Positions 10,386-22,345 are shown, numbered from the stretch's first letter. The stretch is DNA of 64,000 nucleotides from Cyclina sinensis (GCA_012932295.1 JAAONU010000028.1:1-64000); one strand, 5' to 3'. The notes: generated by a model not told the origin, from the letters alone. Program-made: numbers and translations.

Positions 10386-13083
10386 TTTTTAGCTCACCTG
10401 AGCACAAAGTGCTCAGGGTGAGCTTTTCTGATCAGTCTTTGTCTGTCGTCAACTTTTCATTCAAATGACATCTCCTCTTAAACCAAACGGCCAAATTAAA
10501 TGAAACTTGCCTGGAATGTTCCTTGCATGAAGCTGTACCAAGATTGTTCAAATGGTTATGGTCCATTGCATTTCTGGTTCACTGGAGCTGAAATTAGATT
10601 TTAAAAGTTTCATATTTAAAAATCTTCTTCTCCAAAACCTCAAGGCCTGGAGCTTAGATATTTGGTATGAAGCATCATCTAGTGGATCTCTACCAAGTTT
10701 GTTCAAATTATAACCGTGGGGTTAAATCTGCCCCCACACCAGGGGTCAGTTGATTTTACATAGATTTATATAGGGAAAACTTAAAAATCTTCTTGTCAGA
10801 AACCACAAGGCCTAGAGTTTAGATATTTGGTGTGCAGCATTGTCAAAAATGGCCCCTCCCCATGGGTCACATGTTTTACACAGAGTTATATGGGAAAAAA
10901 CTTTGAAAAATCTTCTTGTCAGAAACCACAAGACCCAGAGTTTAGATATTTGGTGTGCAGCATTGTCCAGTGGACCTTTACCAAGTTTGTTCAAATCATG
11001 GCTCCTGGGTCAAAAATGGCCCTGCCCTAGGGGTCACATGTTTTACATAGAGTTATATAGGAAAAAGTTTAAAAAGTCTTCTTGTCAGAAACTGCAAGGC
11101 CTAGAGTTAAGATATTTTGTGTACAGCATTGTCCAGTAAACCTTTACCAAGTTTGTTCAAATCATGGCTCCTTGGTCAAAAACGGCCCCACCCCAGGGGT
11201 CACATGTTTTACATACAGTTTTATAGGAAAAAGTTTAAAAGTCTTCACATCAGAAACCAAAAGGCAAAGAGCTAAGATATTTTGTATGTAGCATTGTCAA
11301 GAGGACTTCTACCAAGTTTGTTCAAATCATGGCCCCTGGGTCAAAAATGGCCCCGCCCCAGTGGTCACATGTCTTACATAGAGTTACATTTTGTATATAG
11401 GAAAAGTTTTAAAAATCTTCTTGTCAGAAATCAAAAGGCATAGAACTTAGATATTTTGTATGTAGCATTGTCAAGAGGACCTCTACCAAGTTTGTTCAAA
11501 TCATGGCTCCTGGGTCAAAAATAGACCCGCCCCAGGGGTCACATGTTTTACATAGAGTTATATAGGAAAAACTTAAAGAAATCTTCTTGTCAGAAACCAC
11601 AAGGTCTAGAGTTTAGATATTTGGTGTGCAGTATTGTCCAGTGAACCTTTACCAAGTTTGTTCAAATCATGGCTCCTGGGTCCAAAATGGCCCTGCCCTG
11701 GGGGTCACTTGTTTACATAGAGTTGTATAGGAAAAACTTTAAAAAATCTTCTTGTCAGAAACTGCAAGGCCTAGAGTTTAGATATTTGGTGTACAGCATT
11801 GTCTACTATGCCTCTACCAAGTTTGTTCAAATCATAGCCCCCGGGTCAAAAAAAGCCCCGCCCCAGGGGTCACATGTTTTACATTGAGTTATATAAGAAA
11901 AGTTTTAAAAATCTTCTTGTCAGAAACTGCAAGGCCTAGAGTTTAGATATTTGGTGTGCAGCATTGTCCAGTGGACCTTTACCAAGTTTGTTCAAATCAT
12001 GACCCTGGGGTCAAAACTAGCCCCACCTGGGGCGTCATTTGATTTTACACAAGGATTTATATAGGGAGAACTTTAAAAATCTGCTGCTCTGAAACACCAA
12101 GGGCTATATATCAATTATTTGTTGTTATGTCCCCCCCCCCCAACCCCGCCCTTCTGATGGAGACATATTGTTTTTGCCTTGTCCATGGGTGTCTGTTTTT
12201 CTGTCTATCTTTCACAATTCGTTTCCTTTCAATAATATGAGTACTAGTTGACCCATAGCCTTCAAACTTCACAGGGTTATTGCCCTTATTGAGTAAAAAA
12301 TATCCCTTTTGTATTTTGGGTCAGTAGGTCAAAGGTCAAGGTCAGAGGGACCTCTAGAGTGAAAACCGTTTCCTTTTAATAACAGGAGTACCGTTTCACC
12401 AAGAGCCTTCAAACTTCATAGGATTTTGCTTTTACTAAATAGAAGAACCATATTGTTTTTGGGGCTAGTATGTCAAAGGTCAGGGTCACCTGGACCTGTA
12501 GAGTGAAAACTATTTCTGCAGAGTAACTGTAGTACCCTTACACCCAGAGCCTTCAAACTTTATAGGATAATTGTGTCTGAAGAACACTATTGTTTTAAGG
12601 GTCCATATGTCAAAGGTTAAGTTCACAGGGACCTGTAGAGTGATAACTGTTTCTGCCCAGTAACTGGAGTACCATTTTACCCAGAGCCTTCAAACTTCAT
12701 AGGATGATTTTCTTTACTCAGTAAAAGAATCCAATTATTTTTGGGGTCAGTAGGTCAAAAGTCAAGGTCACAGGGACCTGTAGAGTGAAAACTATTTCTT
12801 CTCAGTCACTGGAGTATTACACCCAGAACCTTCAAACTTTATAGGGTAATTATATTAGAAGAACCCCATTGTTTTTTGGGTCTGTAAGTCAAAGGTTAAA
12901 GTCACTGGGACCTGTAGAGTATAACTATTTCTGCTAAAAAATTTGGGTACCATTACACCCAGAGTCTTGAAACTTATTGCAAACTTATTCAAATTTGCAC
13001 CCATAAAAACCAATAACGATATTTGTAACATGAGCAGTGAGACTCAGGTGAGCTATTTAGGGCCATCATTGTCCTCTTGTTTG
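10386..13083 (+). mobile_element. Composite array element, family A copy 1 (complete)
   Basis: Left end: TTTTT then AGCTCACCTGAG (10391-10402) pairing with AGTGCTCAGGGTGAGCT as a hairpin. The body has two blocks: ~175-bp units (GATATTTGGTGTGCAGCATT, CAAGTTTGTTCAAATCATGG, CCCCAGGGGTCACATG) to about 12,110, then ~150-bp units (CAGGGACCTGTAGAGTGAAA, GAGCCTTCAAACTTCATAGG) from 12,125. Right end: CTCAGGTGAGCT (13043-13054), the exact inverse of the left motif, then a near-palindrome AGGGCCATCATTGTCCT (13059-13075) and CTTGTTTG. Copies with the same ends occur at 25829-28561 and, inverted, at 35567-38264. Small open frames inside are array artefacts. I infer a non-autonomous element of Helentron/'pearl' type. 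Confidence 0.75.
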
Positions 13084-14340
13084 TTTCCCCATTTTTCCAA
13101 AAGGGGATACATCGGGATCGCTTTGTCCATCCATCAGTCTGTCTGCACGCATGATGCGTACTTTCGGTGGTAGGAGGTGTGAGGTGTGTGACAGTAGAAA
13201 TCTATTGTCTTCATTCCGTCTTTTATCCCTTCAGTGGTCATTCTTTTGTTGCTTAAGTGGTCACTCTGTTGTTTGAGAACAGTGCAAATACCACTTATAA
13301 ACACGTTTGTATGGGCATCCGTCTGTCCATCCTTCCATCAAATGACATCACCTCTGAAACCACTGGGCCAATATTGTTGAAACTTTGCAGAGATGTACCT
13401 TGCATGAGACTATCAGTGTTGTTCAAAGAGTTCCATTCCATGCAGAACTCTGGTTGCTTTGTCAAAAAATAGACAAAACTTAAAAAATCTTCTTCTCTGA
13501 AACCACAAGGCTACATATTTGGCATACAGCATTGTCTAGTAGACCTCTGTCAAGATTGTTCAAGTTATGACCCCCCCAGGTTAAAATTGACCCTGCGCAG
13601 GTGATCACTTAGTTTTGCATAGGCTTATATCAGAAAAAAAATTAAAAATCTTCTCTGAAACCACATGGCCTCGAGCTTAGATATATGGCATTTAGCATTG
13701 GCTAGTGAACCTGTACCATGATTGTTCAAATGATGACCTCCCAGGTCAAAATTGGCCCCACACAGGGGTCACTTAGTTTTACATAGGTTATATGGGAAAC
13801 ACTTCTTTTCTGAAACCACAAAGCTTAGAGCTTAGATATTTGGCATGCAGCATTAGCTAGTAGACCTCTGCCAAAATTTTACAAATTGTGCCCCTTGGAT
13901 CAAAATTGACCTTGCCTTGGGTGTTACTTAGTTTTACATAGGCCTATGTAGGAATATATTTTTTTTTAAATCTTCTCTGAAACCACAAGCCCTAGAGCTT
14001 TGATATTTGGCATGTAGCATTGTGTAGTAGACCTTTCTTAATATTTGTTTAAATTATATGCCCCTGGGGTCAAAATGGGCTTTTCCCTAGGGGTCATTGT
14101 TTTGCAAAGATGTATAAAGGAAAACCTATTTGGTATATAAAATTGTCTGGTGATCTTTCACCAGGCAAGTGGACCTGTTTCAAGTTAGAATCCCTAACAG
14201 AGATCTTAATTTTGGCTGGTTTTGATAAAAGTAGAATTAAGTCCTCACAATCAATTTATTTTGGGAGGCAAAAAATGTGTCCTCGCTGTGGGAGTTGTTA
14301 ACAGAGGCAATAATTACTGTTCATAAATCATTGGCTTTTT
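13084..14340 (+). repeat. Diverged family-A-like ~175-bp array
   Basis: After a head-like part with TTGTCCATCC and CTGTCTGCACGC, units with CTGAAACCACAAGGC, GATATTTGGCATGCAGCATT and GGTCACTTAGTTTTACATAG recur about five times to 14,130. The units are related to those of the preceding element but more diverged, with indels. No terminal hairpin survives on the left, so this is an older, degraded copy. The right part (14130-14340) has no clear identity. Confidence 0.6.
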
Positions 14341-15345
14341 ATTATGTCTCCCCCCAAAAATGGGGGAGACATATTGTTCTTCCCCCGGTTGTCAGTCCGT
14401 CCGTCTGTCCGTCCGTCCGTCTGTCTGTCGTCACAAAATCGTGTCCGCTCTGTATCTTCCAAAGCCCTTGAAGGATTTTTATGAAGGTCACTGTTGCTAA
14501 AAATAGAAATTCAGTTTTTGTTCAATAACTTTATTTTTCTTTGGTCTATTGATGCTAAACTTGGTATATGGGTAGCTTGTATTAAGAGGCAGCTTGGGAT
14601 TGCTACCCAGGTGTCTGTGGTCAAGGTCAAGGTCACTGTTGCTAAAAATAGAAATTCAGTTTCTGCTCAATAACTTGAGTTTGCTTTGACCTATTGACCC
14701 CAAACTTGGTATATGAGTAGATTATATCAAGGGGCAGCTTTGCATTGCTACCCAGGTGTCTGTGATCAAGGTCAAGGTCACTGTTGCTAAAAATAGAAAT
14801 TCAGTTTTTGTTCAATAACTTTAGTTTGCTTTGGTCTATTGATGCTAAACTTGGTATATGGGTAGCTTATATTAAGAGGCAGCTTGGGATTGCTACCCAG
14901 GTGTCTGTGATCAAGGTCAAAGTCACTGTTGCTAAAAATAGAAATTCAGTTTCCGCTCAATAACTTGAGTTTGCATAGACCTATTGACACCAAATTTAGT
15001 ATTTGGGTAGCTGATGTCAAGATGCAACTTGTCATTGCTACCCAGGTGTCTGTGAACAAGGTCAAGGTCACTGTTGCTTTAAAAAAAATTCAGTTTTCAC
15101 TTAATAACTTGAGTTTGCGTTGACCTGTTGACACCAAACTTGCTGTGTGGGTAGCTTATATTAAGATTCAGCTTGGGATTGCTATTATGATATCTGGGAG
15201 CAAGGTCAAGGTCATTTGCTTACAATAGAATTTTCAGCTTCTACTCAATAACTTCAGCACACTTTGACCTATTGATACTCAACTTGGCATGTGTGTAGCT
15301 TACATGAAAATACAGCCTGGCATTGCTACTCAGGTATCTGATTTA
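14341..15345 (+). mobile_element. Array element with ATGTCTCCCCC/GGGGGAGACAT hairpin head
   Basis: The head ATGTCTCCCCC...GGGGGAGACAT (about 14343-14371) is a hairpin with an 11-bp stem, followed by CAGTCCGTCCGTCTGTCC. Six ~145-bp units follow, each with GGTCAAGGTCAAGGTCACTG, TTGCTAAAAATAGAAATTCA, ACTTGGTATATGGGTAGCTT and GGGATTGCTACCCAGGTGTC. The triple AGGTCA direct repeat recurs in each unit. The right terminus is not clear; the last unit decays near 15,345. Confidence 0.7.
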
Positions 15346-15660
15346 TTTTTTTTTTGAACTATTGAAACCAACGTTCTGTGTTGGTACCAAAATAACAGCA
15401 CCATTTTTACTTCACTGCCATATTTCTTCCTAATTCCTGTCACATCAATACTTAATCGTTGAAAACCTGGTTTTCGTCGCATTGCGGCGCTTCTTGTTAC
15501 ACATAGTTGACATACATTCACAATTTCCGTCACAGTTTTCTCAGCAACTGTAAGATGCAGCAGCCTGATATTTTGCATATTGCTTTATCCTATACTCTCA
15601 TATGGTATAAAGCGATTATATGCTCCTTGCTCATCTACTTCCTGTTTACCGAATACTTAG

Positions 15661-15810
15661 AAGTTACCAACACACAGGAAAGGAGGTTCACTTGATCGTG
15701 TTTTTGTGAATAAAGACTTCGATGAATCAGAAATCACAGATGTAATACCTGTTCATTATTCTGACCATTTTCATATCCATCTAGCTGTGCCTTGGATGAA
15801 GTTGTATTAA
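15661..15810 (+). pseudogene. LINE endonuclease (APE-type) C-terminal fragment
   Basis: One frame encodes LPTHRKGGSLDRVFVNKD, a short acidic stretch and VIPVHYSDHFHIHLAVP, ending at TAA (15808-15810). The T-H-x-x-G-x-x-L-D and S-D-H signatures are those of the C-terminal end of endonuclease/exonuclease/phosphatase-type LINE endonucleases; the SDH histidine is a catalytic residue of that fold. A TAG lies directly upstream in the same frame and no reverse transcriptase follows, so this is a short dead fragment. Confidence 0.6.
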
Positions 15811-15884
15811 ATTCAGGTAAATACTAGGAAAAATTTGACACTCTTTATACATATGACAAATGCAAATTACATTATGAAAGTCAA

Positions 15885-15945
15885 ATTTCTGATAGCGGGG
15901 GTATCACTAGTGAGCATTAGCTCACAAATTTACTTGTTTTTTTAT
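15885..15945 (+). repeat. 3' terminus of an array-type element (hairpin plus CTTGTTT)
   Basis: GATAGCGGGGGTATCACTAG, then TGAGCATTAGCTCA (a TGAGC/GCTCA stem), then CAAATTTACTTGTTTTTT. The hairpin followed by CTTGTTT is the same end type seen on the other array families in this window. The body of its own element is not recognisable to the left; a family-B array begins directly to the right. Confidence 0.5.
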
Positions 15946-18735
15946 TCCTTGATGGATTATCTTCAGACTTGGACACAACAACCCTTTGGACAAGACCTTC
16001 AGGATGACCAGACTAAACTTGACCTTGGCTCTTAAATGACCTTCAAATTCAAGGTCAAAATACTGAATTTTGCTAAAATTGGCTATAACTTTATTGTTAG
16101 TAGGTGGATTCTCTTCTTGCTTGGACACAACAACCCTTTGGACAAGATCTTCAAGAAGACCAGACTAAACTTGACCTTGACTCATAAATGACCTTCACCT
16201 TCAAGGTCAAATTATTGAATTTTGCTAAAATTTGCCTTAACTTAATTATTAATAGGTGGATTGTCTTCATACTTGGACACAACAACCCTTTGGAAATGAT
16301 CTTCAAGTGAACCTGACTCAACTTGACCTTCACTCATAAATGACCTTCACCTTCCAGGTCATATTATTAAATTTTGCAAAAAATGTCTATAACTTTAGTA
16401 TTTATAGTTGGATTTGATTTATACTTGGACAAAACAACACTTATGACAAAATCGACATGTTGAATAACTCAGATGTGACCATGTACTTAAAATGACCTTG
16501 ACCGTCAAGGTCAGATGATTGAATTTTGCTTAAATTGTCATAACTTTCTCATTTATCTATAGATTTGATTCATATTTGGACTAAATAACACTTATGACAA
16601 ATCTGACATTATGATTATTTCAAGTTTGACCTTGACCTTTAAATGACCTTGACAGTCAAGGTCAAATCATTGAATTTTGTTAAGACTGTTATAATTTTGT
16701 TATTTATGGTTGGATTTGAATAAGACTTCAACAAAACAACACTTATGACAAAGACGACTAGTTAAATTATTCAAGTTTGACTTTATCCTGAAAATTACCA
16801 TGACCGTCTTGGTCAAATAATTAAATTTTGCTTAAATTGTCATAACTTTGTTGTTTATGGTTGGTTTTGATTCATACTTGGACAAAACAACAATTATGAC
16901 AAAAGGGACATATTGAATAACTCAGGTGTGACCATAACCTAAAAATGACCTTGACCGTCAAGGTCAGATGCTTGAATTTTTCTTAAATTGTCATACCTTT
17001 TTCATTGATTTATGGATTTGATTCATACTTGGACAAAACAACACTTATGACAAATCTGACATTTTGATTCTTTCAGATATCACCTTGACTCATAAATAAC
17101 CTTCATCTTCTAGGTCAAATTATTAAATTTTGCTAAAATTGTCCATATCTTTAGTATTGATGGTTGGATTTGATTTATACTTGGACAAAACAACACTAAT
17201 GACAAAACTGATATGTTGAATAATTCAGATATGACCATTACTTTAAAATGACCTTGTCCGTCAAGGTCAGATGATTGAATTTTGCTTAAATTGTCATAAC
17301 TTTCTCATTTATCTAATGATTTGATTCATATTTGGACTAAACAACACATGACATATCAGACATTATGATTATTTCAAGTTTGACCTTGACTTTTAAATGA
17401 CCTTGACAGTCAAGGTCAAATTATTAAATTTTGCTACAGTTTGCCATAACTTTGTCATTTATTGTTGGAATTGATTCATACTTTGACAAAACAACACTTC
17501 TGACAAAACCCACATGTTGAATAACTCAAGTGTGACCATGACCTAAAAATGACCATGACCGTCAAGGTCAGATGTTTGAATTTTGCTTAAATTGTCAAAA
17601 CTTTGTCATTTATTAATGGATTTGAATTATACTTGGACAAAACAATACTTTTGACAAATCCGACATTTTGATTCAAGTTTGACCTCGACCTAAAAAATGA
17701 CCTTGACTAGCAAGATCAAATTATTGAATTTTGCTAAGATTGGTCATAACTGTGTAATTTATGGTTAGACTTGATTCATACTTGGACATAACAACACTTT
17801 TGACAAAACTTACATGTTGAATAATTCAGGTATGACCTTAACCCTAAACCATTATTGTATTTTGCTTAAATTTTCGTAACTGTTGTTTATTTATGGATTT
17901 GATTTATACTTTGATAAAACAACAAAACCAACCTTTTAATTTATTATAAGTATGTTTTTGATGTTTAGATGACCTTGACATTTAAGGTCAAGTTATTGAA
18001 TTTTGCTAAAAATAGCCAAATTTTTGTTATTTATGGTTTGATTTGATTTATACTGGGACAAAACAACACTTATGACAAAACTGACACATTGAATCATTCA
18101 ACTGTGACTTTGACCTTCAAATGACCCTGACCATCAAGGTCAAATTATTGAATTTTGCTAATATTAGCCATAACATCATTTTAAGTTCTTTTTTTATTAA
18201 TACTTGCCAATGGACAAAACAATGCTCATGACAAAACCTACATGTTAAATTATTCAAGTATGACCTCAACCTTTAAATGACCTTTACAGTCAAGTTCGAA
18301 ATATTGCATTTTGCTTAAATAGCTGAACTTTTGTTATTTATGGACGGATTTGATCTATACAGGGAAAAAAAAACACTGAGAATAAAACAAACGTGTTGAA
18401 CAATTCAAGCATTAACTTGACCTTTAAATGACCTTGACATTACTTAACTTGGCTATATCATTGTTTTTAATGGATGTAGTGTCTTCATGCTTGGACATAA
18501 CTACCTTTTAGACAATACCTTCAAAGAAGGTTAAACTGAACTTGACATTGACCTTTAAGGTCAAATTTCTGAATGTTGCTAAAATTGGCCATAACTTTGT
18601 TATGTATAATTATATTTCCAAATGATGTTTCATTTGAAATCCCTTCACCACAGTGTGCTTTGTCTGATGTGTTTGCCTTTGGAAATAGGAAAAAGTCGAG
18701 CGCAGCCCCTGCTTGCGGTGGCTCTTGTTGTTTCT
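15946..18735 (+). repeat. ~110-bp TGACCTTGACC array, family B copy 2
   Basis: More than twenty units share GATTTGATTCATACTTGGAC, AAAACAACACTTATGAC, ATGACCTTGACCGTCAAGGT and TTATTGAATTTTGCT. It is collinear with the array at 1206-3285 and ends in the same tail: TTTGCCTTTGGAAATAGG, AAGTCGAGCGCAGCC, CTGCTTGCGGTGGCTCTTGT (about 18670-18731). AGCCCCTGC and GCGGTGGCT in the tail can form an imperfect stem. No coding content. Confidence 0.8.
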
Positions 18736-18776
18736 TGAACTTGAAAATTTCAATCTTTGCAATCTTTTGTGTTTAG

Positions 18777-18839
18777 GTGCTGAAAATAAAGAAACATCAC
18801 AGGTGGTAGAGGCACAATCAGACATCCTGGACACCCAAG
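18777..18839 (+). other. Candidate small coding exon, phase 1-1
   Basis: A 63-bp open segment lies between TTTTGTGTTTAG and GTAGTA. In phase 1 it reads AENKETSQVVEAQSDILDTQ. It lies just 3' of the family-B tail. The matching phase of the segments at 20302, 21820-21876 and 23260 suggests a + strand gene with short exons, but the sequence matches no family I know. Confidence 0.3.
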
Positions 18840-18997
18840 GTAGTAGTTTGTTTCCCGTTGAGAATACCTTGCAGAGAATACATTTCTGTTCATTATCCAT
18901 TCGTTTACAGAAGTGAAATGGATTTTCTCTACAAAATGTATTTTGTTAAAGATGGAACTTTCTTCTTTATACCCACGCCTTATGAAATTTCGGGGTA

Positions 18998-18999
18998 GT

Positions 19000-19030
<31 letters not shown>

Positions 19031-19046
19031 GGGGGGGGGGAGGGGG
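18998..19046. repeat. (GT)n followed by a 27-base poly-G run
   Basis: GT dinucleotides (18998-19013) pass into an uninterrupted G run (19014-19040), then A and GGGGG. A simple-sequence tract prone to replication slippage and sequencing error. Confidence 0.95.
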
Positions 19047-19199
19047 TAAATAGGAGTCATCATGCAGTCTGTCAGTCTATTGCCAGAAGTTGCCCTATTT
19101 ATGAAATATAAGACATGTAAGATGTGACAAAGTAAGAGGTATTCTTCACATTCAGTGATAGCTCTAGTTTCAACTTACTGTACAACTTTTGTGCTTACA

Positions 19200-20280
19200 G
19201 GCAAACAGAAATGAAAGAGGGTTGACCAGTTCTCGGGAAAGACGACTTTGACTGAGATACAAAAGACGGTTTACCAGTTCTCGGGAGAAGACGACTTTGA
19301 CTCAGATAACGAAAGAGGATTTACGAGTTCTCAGGAGAAGACGACTTTGACTCAGATAATGAAAGAGGGTTTACTAGTTCTCAAGAGAAGACAACTTTGA
19401 CTCAGAAAACGAAAGAGGGTTTACCAGTTCTCAGGAAAGACGACCCAGTTCTCGGGAGAAGACGACTTTGACTCGGATAACGAAAGAGGGTTGAACAGTT
19501 CTCGGGAGAAGATGACTTTGACTCGGATAACAAAGAGGGTTTACCAGTTCTCGGGAGAAGAAGACTTTGACTCGGATAACGAAAGAGGGTTTAACAGTTC
19601 TCGGGAGAAGATGACTTTGACTCAGGTAACGAAAGAGGGTTTACCAGTTCTCAGGAAAAAACGACTTTGACTCAGATAACGAAAGAAGGTTTACCAGTTC
19701 TCAAGAGAAGACGACTTTGACTCAGGTAACGAAAGAGGGTTTACCAGTTCTCAGGAGAAGACGACTTTGACTTGGATAACGAAAGAGTGTTTAACAGTTC
19801 TCAGGAGAAGACGACTTTGACTCAGATAATGAAAGAAGGTTTTTTAGTTCTCGGGAGAAGACCACTTTGACTCAGATAACGAAAGAGGGTTTACCAGTTC
19901 TCTGGGAAAGACGACTTTGACTCAGATAACGAAAGAGGGTTTACCAGTTCTCTGGGAAAGACGACTTTGACTCAGATAACGAATGAGGGTTTAACAGTTC
20001 TCGGGAGAAGACGACTTTGACTCAGATAACAAAAGAGGGTTTACCAGTTCTCAGGAGAAGACGACTTTGACTCAGATAACTAAAGAGGGTTTACCAGTTC
20101 TCAGGAGAAGACGACTTTGACTCAGATAACGAAAGAGGGTTTACTAGTTCTTGGGAGAAGACGACTTTGACTCAGATAACAAAAGAGGGTTTACCAGTTT
20201 TCGGGAGAAGACGACTTTGACTCAGATAATGAAAGAGGGTTTACCAGTTCTCAGGAAAAGACTACTTTGACTCAGATATA
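19200..20280 (+). repeat. 50-bp minisatellite, about 21 copies, with a coding-like unit
   Basis: The unit contains GACGACTTTGACTCAGATAA, CGAAAGAGGGTTTACCAG and TTCTCGGGAGAA, mostly 50 bp. In one frame a unit reads DDFDSDNERGFTSSRE, but 50 is not a multiple of three and other frames hit stops (CTT TGA), so the array as a whole is not open. The left edge follows an acceptor-like TGTGCTTACAG at 19200; the right edge runs into a possible exon end (20302). It may be an expansion from a coding exon that lost its frame. Confidence 0.85.
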
Positions 20281-20302
20281 GATTCTACTTACATAGCACA
20301 AG
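20250..20302 (+). other. Possible exon end at the edge of the 50-bp array
   Basis: The last array unit continues out of register as DYFDSDIDSTYIAQ and stops at CAAG|GTACAC, phase 1. The acidic/serine-rich character continues in the candidate exon at 21820. The donor is weak. Offered only as part of the phase-consistent series 18777-23384. Confidence 0.25.
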
Positions 20303-20640
20303 GTACACTAATCAACCATTTAGCACTTACTTTTGTAGACTCAAAGCCAAAAGCAATTGTGAGGCAGATGTATTAACATTGTTTAAGAAAACTGACAACA
20401 TGTTCATCAGATAAGATATCAATCGAGTTTAATCTTTGTGGTTTTTTTATAGGACTCACACATATCAAAATTGTTTAAAATTTATTTCTGTCCTTGAAAA
20501 ACCAAACATGTGATGCATCTACTGGAATTTTCTCTGCAAGTCTTGTCGAGAAAATGTTTAGTATTGTTTACAATGTTTGACTGTTTAAAAATGACAATTG
20601 TAGACCTCAAGGTTTAAAAATGACAATTGTAGACCTCAAG
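20303..20640. other. Stretch without recognised features
   Basis: AT-rich sequence. The only structure is a short direct duplication of TTTAAAAATGACAATTGTAG near 20585-20640. Confidence 0.4.
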
Positions 20641-21520
20641 GATTGAGAATACACATGTTTAGGAAATATAAAGTCTATATGGGTAGATCCCTCAGAAGCA
20701 CAAAATACATCTTCGATGTGAAAATAGCATTGGCGTTTACAAGCAAAACTCTTCTCCATCGTCTGTACGTCCGTCCATCACAAAACTTGTCCGGGCTACT
20801 CCTCAGAAACTACTGGTGCAAGTTCATCCAAACTTTACAGGAATGATCAGTAGCAAGTCTAGTTGTGCATATATTGTCGGCATTTTCCAGTTCAATGATT
20901 TTTGTCAGAGTTATGTCCCTTTAATGATTTTTATTTTTAAAGTTTGTCCTACTTCTCTTATACTACTAATGCATTTTAAATGAAATGGTACAGGATTGAT
21001 CAATACCTCAAGTACTTGCACATATCTAACGGGTTTTTCGGTTGAATGATGTTTGGCTGAGTTATGGCCCTTGAATAAAAAAAGGTGTTTGAGCCCATTA
21101 ATGATTTTTGTGTCGCCTTCTTCACATTAGTTGCGATATGCTACAAAGTAGCCGTGACATATAGGGATCACTTCACCATCGTCTCTCTGTCTGTCTGTTC
21201 ATCTGTCCGTCAATCACAAAACTTGTCCGGACTGCTTCTCAGAAACTAGTGGTGCAATTTCATCCAAACTTTACAAGAATGATCAGTAGCAAGTCTAGTT
21301 GTGCATGTCTCGGCATTTTTCAGTTCAGTGTTTTTTTCAGAGTTATGGCCCTTTAATGATTTTTATTTTCAATGTTTGTCCAGACTACTTCTCTTATACT
21401 ACTAAAGCAATTTGAATGAAATGTTACAGGATTGATCAGTGCCTCAAGAACTTGTGCATATTTAACAGGTTCTTTGGTTGAATGATTTTTGGCTGAGTCA
21501 TGGCCCTTGAATACAAGAAG
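20641..21520 (+). repeat. Two tandem copies of a ~430-bp repeat with CCGT-rich heads
   Basis: Both copies hold a GTCTGT/GTCCGTC-rich stretch, CACAAAACTTGTCCGG, CTACTGGTGCAAGTTCATCC, GGAATGATCAGTAGCAAGTC, TTATGTCCCTTTAATGATTT and GAATGATTTTTGGCTGAGT (first copy 20770-21100, second 21185-21510). It is of the same general type as the other array families but with only two units. No terminal inverted motif was identified. Confidence 0.65.
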
Positions 21521-21819
21521 TGTTTAAGCCAACAAACTGTCCAATAACCTCTCAATACAACTGCTTAATTAGCTATCATCAGGTGACACATGTGATCACT
21601 GATCACCCTTGTTCTGAATATGAGTTACATACAATGATCCCAAGTGTAGTTTTAATTAAATCTATTGAAATAATCAAATACATAATTAGAACAAAAGTCA
21701 CAGCATACAAATTATTCTCAGGTCCTTCAGTATTATTGCATGATAACAGTTACAAAGATAAAGTACATTGGTGTATTCCAGTGAATATTTGTGCATAAGT
21801 AAATACATAACTTTTTCAG

Positions 21820-21876
21820 GAGCTGTACATGATGATTCATCTGACTCGTCTGATTCTACAATTGGCAGAAAAAAGG
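21820..21876 (+). other. Candidate small coding exon (acidic then basic), phase 1-1
   Basis: A 57-bp open segment between AACTTTTTCAG and GTAAAAAG. In phase 1 it reads AVHDDSSDSSDSTIGRKK, an acidic serine cluster followed by lysines as in nuclear proteins. Entry and exit phases equal those of the other candidates at 18777-18839 and 20302. A compact repeat element is inserted about 20 bp past its donor. Function unknown. Confidence 0.35.
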
Positions 21877-21896
21877 GTAAAAAGAAGAAATGGTGG

Positions 21897-22345
21897 GTTA
21901 TTATGCTCCCCGAAGGGCAAGCATATAGTTGCTGCTTTGTCCATCTGTCCGTCCTGTCCATCCGTCATAATTTTGTCCGGAACATAACACAAAACTATGA
22001 GAGATATCAAGACCAAACTTCATAGGTAGTTAGATCTCATTAAGAAGCAGTGCAGTGCACAAGAACCATAACTCTTGCTTTATTAATTTTTGAGTTATTG
22101 CCCTTTGAAATTTCTTATACTTATTTTTTGTCCGGGGCATATCTCATCAACTTGAAACTTTATAAGTAGATAGATCTCTATGAGGAAAAGTGCATCGTGC
22201 AAGAACCGTAACTCTGTTTTGCATAATTTAGGAGTTATTGCCCTTTGTTATTTTTCATACTTTAAAAAAATACATATTAAACAATAGCCCTTTTTGAATC
22301 GGCATTTATTCGGGGAGCATCCATTGGTTCTACCGATTTCTTGTA
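21897..22345 (+). mobile_element. Compact element with perfect 12-bp inverted motifs (family D)
   Basis: ATGCTCCCCGAA (21903-21914) is mirrored exactly by TTCGGGGAGCAT (22309-22320). The left motif is part of a small hairpin (ATGC...GCAT), followed by a CTGTCCGTCCTGTCCATCCG stretch (21943-21965) and two ~135-bp units (TGTCCGG, GGAACATA or GGGGCATA, AGAACC, GTAACTCT). Right of the inner repeat, ATTGGTTCTACCGAT forms a short stem followed by TTCTTGT. It is a miniature of the layout of families A and C. No coding capacity. Confidence 0.7.
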
